From Chlamydiota bacterium (GTDB lineage Bacteria; Chlamydiota; Chlamydiia; Chlamydiales; RGXB01): a DNA stretch of 64,000 nucleotides. The notes beneath the pieces are model-generated. The model was given only the letters and a program-made list of their open reading frames with translations, did no database searches and was not told the DNA's origin. The stretch lies in NCBI GenBank assembly GCA_016866475.1, contig VGMF01000001.1, positions 124,001 through 188,000 of the forward strand. Reading direction: 5' to 3'. Shown piece by piece: positions 51,613 to 61,190 of this stretch. A program made the translations under genes and the position numbers. Numbering within the stretch: position 1 is the first letter of the stretch; every line of letters begins with the position of its first letter.

Positions 51613-51814
51613 AATTTACCCTAAGAAATTATTCAATTCAATATTTTATCAAAAACACAAAAAAAACAAACGATCTTTTTTTTCGGTTTTTGTAGAAAAA
51701 ATGTAGACGCGTTGTTTTCAAACTCTTTTTGTTTATTTTATGTTAAGATTTTTTGAAAAAAAAGGGGGTGCCATGTAAGGTATTAAATTATAATTTAAAA
51801 CTCTAGAAGCCTTT

Positions 51815-52732
51815 ATGCCTCCCCTTGTTCTTAAAGATCTTTTTTTCTCCCATTACCAACCTACAACTCTACTCACCCCTATACCATTGCTAAAAAATCC
51901 CCCTCCTATCGATAAGAAGTTGGAAGAGGAGGCTGTCATTTGGACCAAACCCACTTTCAACGGTTTATTCACCTATTCGATCCCTTTGAAAGATTTCTTT
52001 AAATACAACTGGACTTTAGGGCTCTTAATCCCGTCGAGGAAATTAAAGATGACCGTCGATCTCCCCGATTTAGAACATCCCCTTCGGCTCCCTTTGGAAC
52101 GTAAAGGTCTTTTGACTGCCAATCAAACTATTGAAAAACTCAAGGAACTTTCTGCCGATAACCAGGAAAAACTTGCGAGATCACTTATCTACTATGGAAC
52201 TGAAATAGGGCTAGCGCTTTTGACTTTCGACCATTTTAGACTTTTAGAAAAAGAGCTTCGGTGGGGCCTCGTATCTGTCGATCCGACCATTTTTCAAAAC
52301 CCGGTCACGCTCCATTCAAAAGAGGGCACAAGGCGGATTTTATCTGAAAATCTCATGAGATATCTAACCCAGCACGAGCCTGCCCTAAGGGCCGAAGCCC
52401 AAAAAGGGGGATTTTTGGAAACAAAACTTGAACCCTTTTATGAAGAATGTAAAAAAATACACTCAGAAGCTTCCAAAATAAATATCACGAAAATAGTTTT
52501 ATCGATCATTTCGTTTGGCCTTTTGCCACTTTATTACCTGGTACGTTCGGCTATAATTTTGAAAAAAAGTAAAGAGCTTATAAAAAAACTTGAGAAACAG
52601 ACCTTAAAAATCCAACTTTACAAAATACGAGCCGATAAGATCTATAGTTATTGTAAAGAATTGCAGCCCTTATTAGGAAATACGCATGTACCCATGAAAA
52701 AAAGAGATTGTGAGTTGCTAAAAGTGTTATAG
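51815..52732 (+). CDS. K1 paralog K2 (305 aa), catalytically degenerate kinase-like
   Basis: LKDLFFSHYQPTT vs K1 FHEIFHSYYLPRT; LSIISFGLLPLYYLVRSAI vs K1 ISVLSLGVIPLLRAIQAI; catalytic-loop equivalent GLALLTFDHFRLLEKELRWGLVSVDPTIF. Confidence 0.55.
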   Translation: MPPLVLKDLFFSHYQPTTLLTPIPLLKNPPPIDKKLEEEAVIWTKPTFNGLFTYSIPLKDFFKYNWTLGLLIPSRKLKMTVDLPDLEHPLRLPLERKGLLTANQTIEKLKELSADNQEKLARSLIYYGTEIGLALLTFDHFRLLEKELRWGLVSVDPTIFQNPVTLHSKEGTRRILSENLMRYLTQHEPALRAEAQKGGFLETKLEPFYEECKKIHSEASKINITKIVLSIISFGLLPLYYLVRSAIILKKSKELIKKLEKQTLKIQLYKIRADKIYSYCKELQPLLGNTHVPMKKRDCELLKVL

Positions 52733-52802
52733 AGAACTGCTACAATAGGTGTTTGATAGGGTTTGACTGTTTTTTACAGCTAGGATCCTTCAGCATCAGT
52801 CG

Positions 52803-55800
52803 CTATTTTTTAAGCTCTGCCACCACTTGAAGAATTTTAGAAGACTCCCCTTTTAACCACTCCTTCAGTTCTCCATTGGCCATTTGCGCCGTCTTGGCCG
52901 AAATTTTTTTATAGCACTCTTCGGCGAATTTTGTGGCACAGGCTTTATGCATATCATGAAGGGGTCTTAGAGAAAATCTCTTCTCTTTGAATAGTTCGAT
53001 TTTCTCTACGATGCAAGGGATAAATTCTCTCAAATTCGCCTCTTGCTCATCTTTTAAAGCTAAATCGACAAGATCAGCACCATAGCGGTAGGCAGCGTAA
53101 ACAGGATCTACAACCCTGTCATTTGTCTTCTCAATTGCAAATCTAACAGCTGACCCAAAACCATCGAAAAAGAGCCTCCATTCATTCATATCAAAGTCCT
53201 GCTTACAGATTTCAACACATTCGCAAAAGTTATTTAGGATGGTAAATGCAAAAAGATCTTTTTCCCCGTCCATTAACGCAAGGGTAGGATAGATAGCATC
53301 TATTTCTTTTCTATATCGGTGGACAAATTTCATGATGTTTTTTGAAGAACTTATCATCCTTTCGTTATAAAATGGGCACTTTGGACCCTCTAAAGCACCG
53401 TGATGTAAATAACCCATAAATAGAAAACCCAGAGATTTGATCGATTCTCTATTGAAAGATTGAGGATCCGGTTTTTTTTCGATATCAAGAAAGGCCTTTT
53501 GTATCATCAGGGCAAGGGATATGTGCGCCAGTTGATTTCCACTTGTCTCTTTTCGGCAGTTATAATCGATCTGTTTAGTAAGTTCCACAATTTCGGCCGA
53601 CCGTTCAATAGATACCATTGCGGCATCGAGGATGTGAGGATACTGCCCTCCACCCGGCTCTAACCCTAAAAGAATCCTGTTTTTTTCTAAAAAACGGATA
53701 AGCCTATCGTCTTTCGGGTCGAAGCATGCGATGACAAGCTTGGTCATTGTCCCTTGTATCCTTTGACCTAAGGATTCGACCCCTGTGGAAAGGGGGAGAA
53801 TTTTTAGAAGGCTTTTACCGAACAATTCAAAGGTCTCTTCAAAGGAATACGCCACCCCCTCCCGAAACCCCTCATGCAAAAAATTTGCCATGTGGTTGTA
53901 AGCCTTCAGTGCGGCTAAGGGATCCTCCTGGGCAAGCTGTTCTACAAAAGAGAGAAAATCAAAAAGTTTCCCTTTTATGTTTTCATAAGTAGCCGTGCTT
54001 TGCAGGATGTCTTTAAAAGAGTTTGCTGCCTCATCGGATTTGACGGGGGAAAAGCGGTAAAGATGCGCTGCTGTCAATTTACAAGGATGACGATCGATTA
54101 GGGATCCTAAGCCTTGGGTGAAAAAATCTTTATTGTGTTGACTGACCATCTCCATAAACGGGGTGGGACAAGAGGAGACCTTTGATGAGGTCACGATCGA
54201 TGCAAACTCATCTAATGGGGTCGAGGCGCCCGATTTCACGGCGTAAAATTTGAGAAGAAGAGCTTTGATCCAATCGGGATAATCGGCTCCTAAACAGGAA
54301 GGGTATTCCCTTAGTAGTTTGAGACACGTTTGTTCAGGGAGTATTTTCAAGGTAATAAGGTCTCTGCCAAGCAATTCAAATAGAAGGGGGAATTCCCGTT
54401 GATCCTCCTTACGGTCCACGAGGCATTCCAATATCTCTTCTTCGAATCTTCCCAACTTTACTTTTCTATCAAGGCTAAGATGATGGAAAATTTCGATCAA
54501 ATTTTGGGTTGAAAAATGGGTTATCCCGATTTCTTGAACACTTTTTACCAAATAATTTAGGGAACATTTCGTAAAGTTATTTTTCAAAAGTAATAATTCT
54601 ACCCGTAGTGACGGATCAAATTGGTTTAAATGTTTTTCCCTATCCTCAGGACGCATAGATAGGGAGCGATCAAATATAGATTGTAAAACCTGCTCTCTGC
54701 ATTTAGGATGCCCTGTCAAAGCGTCCAAAATTAGAATTTTACCTTCATGGGAAAGCTTATGAAAAAGGGCTCTTCCCCTTTCGTTCAATACCGGATCTGT
54801 CAAAGCTTGTAGAATGGCATCCAAATCGAGTCTCGAGGAGCGGTTTTTAGATTCTAAAAGGGCTACTCTTTGTTCCAGACATAGTTCATCGGTGTTATAA
54901 AGTCTTAAGATTTGACAACAGATCGCCTGGGCTAATTTCGAAGACTCCCCCTTTTCAAAAGGATTGGGGCGAAGCTTGGGCAAAACACCCTCCCCTTCTT
55001 GAGGATCAGATTGCATTTGACGGATCAAATGGGACTCGTTTTCTCCCCTTAATAGGGTCTTTGAAGGGGTGATGAGGCTCTCTTTTTTCAAAAAGGACCG
55101 CTTATCATCTACAGAAAGAAAATTATCCAAAAAAACCTTCGCCTGAAAATGCTTTCCGTATCTTCCTTTAAGAAGTTCTAGAAAGATGTTCGCCCGGGGA
55201 TGGGGACTCTGCTCGTCGAGTAAAGTCATTAAATTTGCGATAAAAAAATCTATTGTTTCTTTTGAGACGTGCCCTTCCAAATAGTAATCCAGTTCCCTTA
55301 AAAATTGCCCTTCTTGGTAATCGAATCCGTCAAGATGCAGTCTGATGACTTCCCTGTGGTTGAATGCGCTGGTGAATCCTTTTGTAAAATGACCGCATAC
55401 CCTAAACAACGGTTTTATTACTGAACATGGATCAGAAAGCTTTAATTTTTTTGATAACAAACAGTCGAGAGCTTCTTTGAAACACCCCTTTTCCTCTCCA
55501 AATTTCGCATAAGGAACAAGCGTAGCTCGACCCAAAATTTGAGATTTGGCATTTAAACTCAACTCGGTACACAGGGCGTCGTGGTGAAACAGGTGCGTCC
55601 GTTTGTCCAAAAAAGATACAAATTTAAAATCGAACTCTTTTGTCTCCATCGACTGGTGAGCTGCATTCCAGCGGACATATTTTTTGCTCTTCAAATCTCC
55701 TTCTGTAAAGCTTGGCCTAAGGGATTGAAAATAGGTTAAGCATAATTGGGTAAAATATTCCGGATCGGGCTGCTCGGGAAAAAAAACCGCAATGTCAACA

Positions 55801-56102
55801 TCTAAAAAGTCTTTTTCTACGAATAGGGACTGGGAGGCCCCCCCGATCAGATTCGGTATATACCCGTTGAAAATAACATGTTTCACAAAATTTCCCACCT
55901 TAAACCGGATGGGAGGATCCTTGGGATCGGTTGATATGAGTTCAACAGTTTTGCGAAAAATCGCATCTAATTTGGTGATTTGGCTCGGAGTTAGGGATTT
56001 GTAGTATTTATACAAAATCGGTTGGCTTTCAAAAGTGTCCGGTTGAGGTTCGGCAGCGATGGGAGTTTGAGGATTAAAAGTGGCTGCGTTTGGGTTCAAC
56101 AT
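52803..56102 (-). CDS. Large protein C (1099 aa): N-terminal nucleotidyltransferase-like domain plus helical region
   Basis: PNLIGGASQSLFVEKDFLDVDIAVFFPE, then KEFDFKFVSFLDKRTHLFHHDAL. Confidence 0.72.
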   Translation of the reverse strand: MLNPNAATFNPQTPIAAEPQPDTFESQPILYKYYKSLTPSQITKLDAIFRKTVELISTDPKDPPIRFKVGNFVKHVIFNGYIPNLIGGASQSLFVEKDFLDVDIAVFFPEQPDPEYFTQLCLTYFQSLRPSFTEGDLKSKKYVRWNAAHQSMETKEFDFKFVSFLDKRTHLFHHDALCTELSLNAKSQILGRATLVPYAKFGEEKGCFKEALDCLLSKKLKLSDPCSVIKPLFRVCGHFTKGFTSAFNHREVIRLHLDGFDYQEGQFLRELDYYLEGHVSKETIDFFIANLMTLLDEQSPHPRANIFLELLKGRYGKHFQAKVFLDNFLSVDDKRSFLKKESLITPSKTLLRGENESHLIRQMQSDPQEGEGVLPKLRPNPFEKGESSKLAQAICCQILRLYNTDELCLEQRVALLESKNRSSRLDLDAILQALTDPVLNERGRALFHKLSHEGKILILDALTGHPKCREQVLQSIFDRSLSMRPEDREKHLNQFDPSLRVELLLLKNNFTKCSLNYLVKSVQEIGITHFSTQNLIEIFHHLSLDRKVKLGRFEEEILECLVDRKEDQREFPLLFELLGRDLITLKILPEQTCLKLLREYPSCLGADYPDWIKALLLKFYAVKSGASTPLDEFASIVTSSKVSSCPTPFMEMVSQHNKDFFTQGLGSLIDRHPCKLTAAHLYRFSPVKSDEAANSFKDILQSTATYENIKGKLFDFLSFVEQLAQEDPLAALKAYNHMANFLHEGFREGVAYSFEETFELFGKSLLKILPLSTGVESLGQRIQGTMTKLVIACFDPKDDRLIRFLEKNRILLGLEPGGGQYPHILDAAMVSIERSAEIVELTKQIDYNCRKETSGNQLAHISLALMIQKAFLDIEKKPDPQSFNRESIKSLGFLFMGYLHHGALEGPKCPFYNERMISSSKNIMKFVHRYRKEIDAIYPTLALMDGEKDLFAFTILNNFCECVEICKQDFDMNEWRLFFDGFGSAVRFAIEKTNDRVVDPVYAAYRYGADLVDLALKDEQEANLREFIPCIVEKIELFKEKRFSLRPLHDMHKACATKFAEECYKKISAKTAQMANGELKEWLKGESSKILQVVAELKK

Positions 56103-57304
56103 AGCAGTACCACCGTTTTCAAATATTCCCCCTCCCTAAAAGCTATATTCTTCAGGTGATCCGGTGCCATTAAATGGCGCTGCACAAGCTTGACCTCTCT
56201 TTTTTCCATCAAGGAGGCCTCTAATAGGATCGTATCAAACAGAGATTCTTCAAGGTTATAGGAACATGAAGAGGTCATAAGCACCCCACCGGGTTGCACA
56301 CGTCTAAGGGCCATTCGATTGAGTTCCCTGTAGGCGCGGACCCCTTTGGAGGTATCTTTTTTTGATTTAATAAATGCGGGAGGATCAACAATCACAACAT
56401 CGAACATTTCGGTGGTGTTTTGTAAAAAGGAAAAAACATCACTTTCAATAATTTCATGATTTTCAAGACCGTTTAGATCTGTATTCTCTTGCATTTGCCT
56501 GCAAGCCTCCCCTGAAATGTCCACACTCACCACTTTGAGTGCCTTTGCCTTTAGAGCGTGTAGGGAAAAACCACCAGAATAAGCACACAAGTTCAAAACT
56601 TTTTTATCTTTTACATAGGAGCGCAAATAGAATCGCATCTCTCTTTGATCCAGAAAAAACCCGGTCTTTTGCCCGTGGACAACATCCACTAAAAAACGGA
56701 CATCGTGTTCAAATATTTCGATCGGCTGTTCACTTTTTTCCTCAGTCAACCACCCTTTTTGAGGCAAAAGTCCCTCCTCTTTGCGAGATATCGACGTCGA
56801 TTTCTCATAAATAGCTTTTATATCTAAACTATTTTTAAGAGCTTGGACAACCTCGTCTTTTAAAAGCTCCATCCCCAAAGTCCCAAATTGAACAACTGCA
56901 GTGCGGTCGTAAAGATCCACAATCAAACCGCATAAGCCATCATTCTCCCCGTTCACAAGACGCAAAGCGTTCGAGTTGATTTGCAGGTTTTCCCTTTTTT
57001 TTATGCTGTTTTTGATAAGGCGTTCGAGAAGGTTTTCCCTTTGCGTTTCTAAAAAACCCAACATTCTTAGACGGATATTAGATTTTGTGTTGACGTAGCC
57101 TATCCCTAGATGCTCACGCTTATAGGAAAAGACCTCCACTAGCTGCCCATTGACTCCGGAAAACCTCTCTATCCCTTTCGAAAAAATCCAGGGATGCCCC
57201 AATTTCAGGGTTTTTTCACGCCCCTCTTTGAGGACTACAACCCCAAGGGGGCCGGCTAAAGAAGCATCCATTAACGTGGATTTGGTACTGAGTTCATGAG
57301 CCAT
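56096..57304 (-). CDS. rlmI: PUA plus SAM methyltransferase, RlmI-like 23S rRNA m5C methyltransferase
   Basis: LGHPWIFSKGIE; GQKTGFFLDQREMR; VLNLCAYSGGFSLHALKAKA; VIVDPPAFIKSKKDTSKGVRAYRELNRMALRRVQPGGVLMTSSCSYNL. Confidence 0.9.
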   Translation of the reverse strand: MAHELSTKSTLMDASLAGPLGVVVLKEGREKTLKLGHPWIFSKGIERFSGVNGQLVEVFSYKREHLGIGYVNTKSNIRLRMLGFLETQRENLLERLIKNSIKKRENLQINSNALRLVNGENDGLCGLIVDLYDRTAVVQFGTLGMELLKDEVVQALKNSLDIKAIYEKSTSISRKEEGLLPQKGWLTEEKSEQPIEIFEHDVRFLVDVVHGQKTGFFLDQREMRFYLRSYVKDKKVLNLCAYSGGFSLHALKAKALKVVSVDISGEACRQMQENTDLNGLENHEIIESDVFSFLQNTTEMFDVVIVDPPAFIKSKKDTSKGVRAYRELNRMALRRVQPGGVLMTSSCSYNLEESLFDTILLEASLMEKREVKLVQRHLMAPDHLKNIAFREGEYLKTVVLLC

Positions 57305-57362
57305 AAAGTTCCCTCTATTGTAGCATGATATTAGAAAATATTATATAAAAAAATGTATGGTT

Positions 57363-58208
57363 TTACAACCGTTCTATGATACCGTTTTTTTGAAAAACAA
57401 GCCGCATCCACCCTTTTTGAGTATCGACGGTTACTAGTTCAAAATGAGTGAGATATGCCTTCAACAAAGTCTCAAGCTGAAATGGGAGGATTCCGCTTAG
57501 AACCAGAGTACCCTTGGATTTGCATAAACTGCTGAGGGTATCTGCTAGAGATAAAAGGGGTCCAAGGTGGATATTGGCCAAAACCAGGTCCGCCTCTATG
57601 TTATCCAGGTCAATCGGATCTGATAGGCCGTTTTCGAGACAATTTTGCTTGGCGACTTTCATAGAGCTGCTGTCAATATCAAATCCCCTTACGCTCTTAG
57701 CTCCAAGCTTTTTGGCTGCGATCATCAAGATCCCGGATCCGCACCCGTAGTCAACAACAGTTTTTCCAACAGGGGGATTCTTTACTAGCCATTCCAGGCA
57801 GATATTGGTAGTGGGGTGGTCGCCTGTCCCAAAGGCATTTCTAGGATCTAATAAAAGGACAATTTTGGCCTCTTTGGGGACTTCATGCCAGCTTGGCACG
57901 ATCCATAGGGTATCGGCAACTACCTGGACAGGGGTGTTTTTCTGCATTTCTAGAACCCAGTCTAGATCGGGTACCTCTAAAGAGGAAAAAGGGGCTAAAG
58001 CGAGAAAAAGGGGCTCGTCCTCGGCCTTGATCAAGGCGCTAATTTTGTTAATGTCCCAATATTCGGCTTCAAAGCTCTTTTCATCCTTGATAATTTCTTC
58101 CCCTTCGATGCACTCGACGGAAACACTCAATGCTCCCATCTCCATCAAAGAATCGCTGAAATTTTCGGCTTCGGCCTGTCTGACTTTAAAAGAAACTTCT
58201 TTAATCAT
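57363..58208 (-). CDS. prmA: Ribosomal protein L11 methyltransferase
   Basis: LLLDPRNAFGTGDHPTTNICLEWL; VVDYGCGSGILMIAAKKLGAKSVRGFDID; LVLANIHLGPLLSLA. Confidence 0.93.
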   Translation of the reverse strand: MIKEVSFKVRQAEAENFSDSLMEMGALSVSVECIEGEEIIKDEKSFEAEYWDINKISALIKAEDEPLFLALAPFSSLEVPDLDWVLEMQKNTPVQVVADTLWIVPSWHEVPKEAKIVLLLDPRNAFGTGDHPTTNICLEWLVKNPPVGKTVVDYGCGSGILMIAAKKLGAKSVRGFDIDSSSMKVAKQNCLENGLSDPIDLDNIEADLVLANIHLGPLLSLADTLSSLCKSKGTLVLSGILPFQLETLLKAYLTHFELVTVDTQKGWMRLVFQKNGIIERL

Positions 58209-58287
58209 AGATCCCCTACAAGGGTAACATACCTTATCTATTTAAGGACACGACTTCCCTTTTATTTCTAAATGGTAGAAAATGGGA

Positions 58288-59217
58288 TCAATGTCCTGGG
58301 CCTACTATCTTACGTATAAATTTTTCACATTGGTTTTATCCCTTTTTCTTGTTGCAACGGCCACGTTTACACTGATGCACATCATCCCCGGAGATCCCTT
58401 TTCCCAAGAGCAAACGATTCCGGATGAAATTCTCAAAAGCCTCATGGCTCACTACGAGCTGGATCAACCTATTCTCAAACAATATTTTCACTATCTCGAG
58501 GGTCTGACCCGTTTCGATCTTGGTCCGTCATTCAAGTACGAAGGGAGGATGATTCAAGACATCATTAAAGAGGGTTTCGGAGTCTCCGCAACTTTGGGCG
58601 CAGTCGCGATACTAATTTCGGTTGTTGCCGGAGCCACATTAGGATCCCTTGCCGCTTTCTGTCGCGGAAAATGGCAAGACTGGTTTTCGATGCTTTTGGC
58701 AGTCATCGGGATGTCGGTTCCAAGCTTTATTTTAGCCACTCTTTTACAGTATGTTTTTGCGATGAAGTTCAATCTTTTGCCTATCGCAAGATGGGGTGAA
58801 TTGAGACATATTATACTGCCGGCTATTTCTTTGAGCGCCTTTCCGACCGCTTTTATAGCGCGCCTTGTGAGGAACAATATGGTTGAAATCCTAGAGCAAG
58901 AGTATATAGTTGCTGCAAAAGCTAGGGGGTTGGGAACAGCAAAAATCTTGATTCGCCATGTGACCAAAAATTGTATTTTACCGGTACTCTCCTACTTGGG
59001 CCCCCTTTTTGCGAATATCATCACCGGCAGCTTTGTTATTGAAAAAATTTTTGGAATCCCCGGTTTAGGAGGCTGGTTTGTGATGAGTATCACAAACCGC
59101 GACTATACCATGATTATGGGGATCACCCTATTTTACAGCGCCATTTTGATGGTTGCCGTGTTCATAGTAGATTTACTATCTTACAGTATTGACCCCCGGA
59201 TTCGGAGCTCGCGATGA
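58288..59217 (+). CDS. oppB: Oligopeptide ABC transporter permease
   Basis: LVATATFTLMHIIPGDPF; VAAKARGLGTAKILIRHVTKNCILPVLSYLGP; GSFVIEKIFGIPGLGGWFV. Confidence 0.93.
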   Translation, partial: SMSWAYYLTYKFFTLVLSLFLVATATFTLMHIIPGDPFSQEQTIPDEILKSLMAHYELDQPILKQYFHYLEGLTRFDLGPSFKYEGRMIQDIIKEGFGVSATLGAVAILISVVAGATLGSLAAFCRGKWQDWFSMLLAVIGMSVPSFILATLLQYVFAMKFNLLPIARWGELRHIILPAISLSAFPTAFIARLVRNNMVEILEQEYIVAAKARGLGTAKILIRHVTKNCILPVLSYLGPLFANIITGSFVIEKIFGIPGLGGWFVMSITNRDYTMIMGITLFYSAILMVAVFIVDLLSYSIDPRIRSSR

Positions 59218-60074
59218 ACCATCCCTCTTTTTCACTCCCCTATTTTAAAGAGTCTATCTTCCGTCTGAAAAAAAATAATGCTGCGATGGTGGGCCTTTGG
59301 TTTTTAATACTTCTTTTTATAGCTGCGGTCATAGCCCCTTTCTTTACCCCCTACAGCTATTATGAAACGCACTTGAGTTTAAAAAATTATCCCCCATCAA
59401 AAGAATTCTGGTTTGGGACGGATGAGCTCGGAAGAAATGTTTTTTCTAGAATCTGGCTTGGGGCCCGCATCTCCCTTTTTGTGGGCATATCAGCCGCCTT
59501 CATTGATATGGTGATCGGAGTGGTTTACGGAGCATTTGCAGGATTTGTCGGTGGAAAAATCGATGAGATGATGATGCGATTTTGCGATATCCTCAACTCC
59601 CTGCCGCAGCTACTAATTGTCATTATTTTACTGGTACTGATGGGCCCGGGGCTGACAACGATTATTATAGCTCTCACACTCACCGGCTGGATCAATATGG
59701 CCCGGATCATACGAGGACATATCCATCAAATCAAGCATCTGGATTTTGTGATGGCAGCCAAGGCACTGGGCGCCTCCAGATTCCGGATCCTCACCCACCA
59801 TCTGATCACAAACGCGGTTGGTTCCATCATCACTACCGTGACACTGACAATTCCCGGCGCCATATTTACCGAGTCTTTCTTAAGTTTTTTAGGCCTTGGA
59901 GTGCAAGCGCCTATGGCGAGCTGGGGAACGATGGCAAGCGACGGATTGCCCGCTTTGCGCTTTTATCCCTGGCGCCTTTTTTTTCCTGCATTTTTTATAA
60001 GTATTACGATGTTTGCTTTCAATTTGCTGGGCGATGGTCTACGGGATGCATTTGATCCGAGGCTCAGACGATGA
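59214..60074 (+). CDS. oppC: Oligopeptide ABC transporter permease
   Basis: FGTDELGRNVFSRIWLGARISLFVG; MAAKALGASRFRILTHHLITNAVG; FLGLGVQAPMASWGTM; GDGLRDAFDPRL. Confidence 0.93.
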   Translation: MNHPSFSLPYFKESIFRLKKNNAAMVGLWFLILLFIAAVIAPFFTPYSYYETHLSLKNYPPSKEFWFGTDELGRNVFSRIWLGARISLFVGISAAFIDMVIGVVYGAFAGFVGGKIDEMMMRFCDILNSLPQLLIVIILLVLMGPGLTTIIIALTLTGWINMARIIRGHIHQIKHLDFVMAAKALGASRFRILTHHLITNAVGSIITTVTLTIPGAIFTESFLSFLGLGVQAPMASWGTMASDGLPALRFYPWRLFFPAFFISITMFAFNLLGDGLRDAFDPRLRR

Positions 60075-60211
60075 GCTTGGATCTTTACAGAGTTTTCCCC
60101 TATAGCCTCAGGCAGACCAGAAATCTATTGTGCTACGAATCTGCGCCTAAAGCGGTCCTGGATTTGTTGGGAATCCACAGGGAGGGTTTAGATGAAAGCT
60201 GCCGAACTTGA
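60071..60211 (+). CDS. Possible 46-aa small ORF bridging oppC and oppD
   Basis: MSLDLYRVFPYSLRQTRNLLCYESAPKAVLDLLGIHREGLDESCRT*; ATGA overlap with the oppC stop, and its end overlaps the oppD start. Confidence 0.35.
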   Translation: MSLDLYRVFPYSLRQTRNLLCYESAPKAVLDLLGIHREGLDESCRT

Positions 60212-61190
60212 GGTTGTCAATCTGCGTGTCAATTTTTATCCCAACGGGAGGAAAATTCATGCCGTGCGGGGCGTCACATTCAATATCAAACCCAATGAAA
60301 GGGTTGCGATTGTGGGAGAATCGGGTTGTGGCAAAAGCCAGATGGCAAGAGCGCTTGTGCAGTTGATCCCCTCCCACGCAGGGAAAATCGAGGAGGGAAA
60401 AGTCCTTTATGATGGCGTCAATCTCTTGTCATTGTCCGAAAAAGAGATGCGACGCTATCGGGGCCGCGAAATCGGGATGATATTTCAAGATGCCAGAGCC
60501 TCGTTGAGCCCTTTGATAACTGTGGGCGATCAGATTGTCGAGGCCTATTTGGATCACCACCCTTTGGCCACAAAAAAAGAGGCAAGGACCAGGGTGTTGG
60601 AACTTTTGGACCTTGTTCAAATAGAAGATCCCCTAAGAAGTTTTCATCAGTACCCCCACGAACTATCCGGTGGCATGTGTCAAAGGGTCATGATCGCTTT
60701 GGCTTTGGCCCCCGACCCCAAACTTTTGATCGCCGACGAACCGACGACCGCCCTTGATGTCACGATACAAGCCCAAATTCTAGACTTACTAAAAACGATC
60801 CAGGAGCAGTTTGGGATGAGCATTTTGTTTATTACCCATGATTTTTCGCTTTTGGCAGGATTTTGTCATCGTGCCCTCGTTATGTATGCCGGTGAGATCG
60901 TTGAGGAGGCAACCATCGAGGAGCTATTTCAAAATCCTAAACACCCCTACACAAAAGCTTTGCTCCGCTCCATCCCCCGTCTCGATTTACCAAAAAGTTC
61001 TCCACTGGAGGTAATTGAAGGGAACCCACCCGACCTCTCCAAACCGATCCTTGGTTGCCCTTTTTCTCCCCGATGCAAATTCAAAACATCTCAGTGCGCC
61101 ACATCGACCCCTTTGATGATCAACCGGGTTGCCTGCTGGCTCTACGATCCCCGATTTAAGGAAAAATATGAGCTCTTCACCTCTTCTTAG
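60192..61190 (+). CDS. oppD: Oligopeptide ABC transporter ATP-binding protein
   Basis: Walker A VGESGCGKSQMARAL; LSGGMCQRVMIALALAPDPKLLIADEPTTALDVTIQ; C-terminal CPFSPRCKFKTSQC. Confidence 0.95.
   Translation: MKAAELEVVNLRVNFYPNGRKIHAVRGVTFNIKPNERVAIVGESGCGKSQMARALVQLIPSHAGKIEEGKVLYDGVNLLSLSEKEMRRYRGREIGMIFQDARASLSPLITVGDQIVEAYLDHHPLATKKEARTRVLELLDLVQIEDPLRSFHQYPHELSGGMCQRVMIALALAPDPKLLIADEPTTALDVTIQAQILDLLKTIQEQFGMSILFITHDFSLLAGFCHRALVMYAGEIVEEATIEELFQNPKHPYTKALLRSIPRLDLPKSSPLEVIEGNPPDLSKPILGCPFSPRCKFKTSQCATSTPLMINRVACWLYDPRFKEKYELFTSS

Noticed and set aside
38131-56102. CRISPR, prophage or IS origin for the giant-protein region
   Set aside because: No spaced direct repeats, transposase, integrase or phage structural motifs seen; the ORFs are long and intact.
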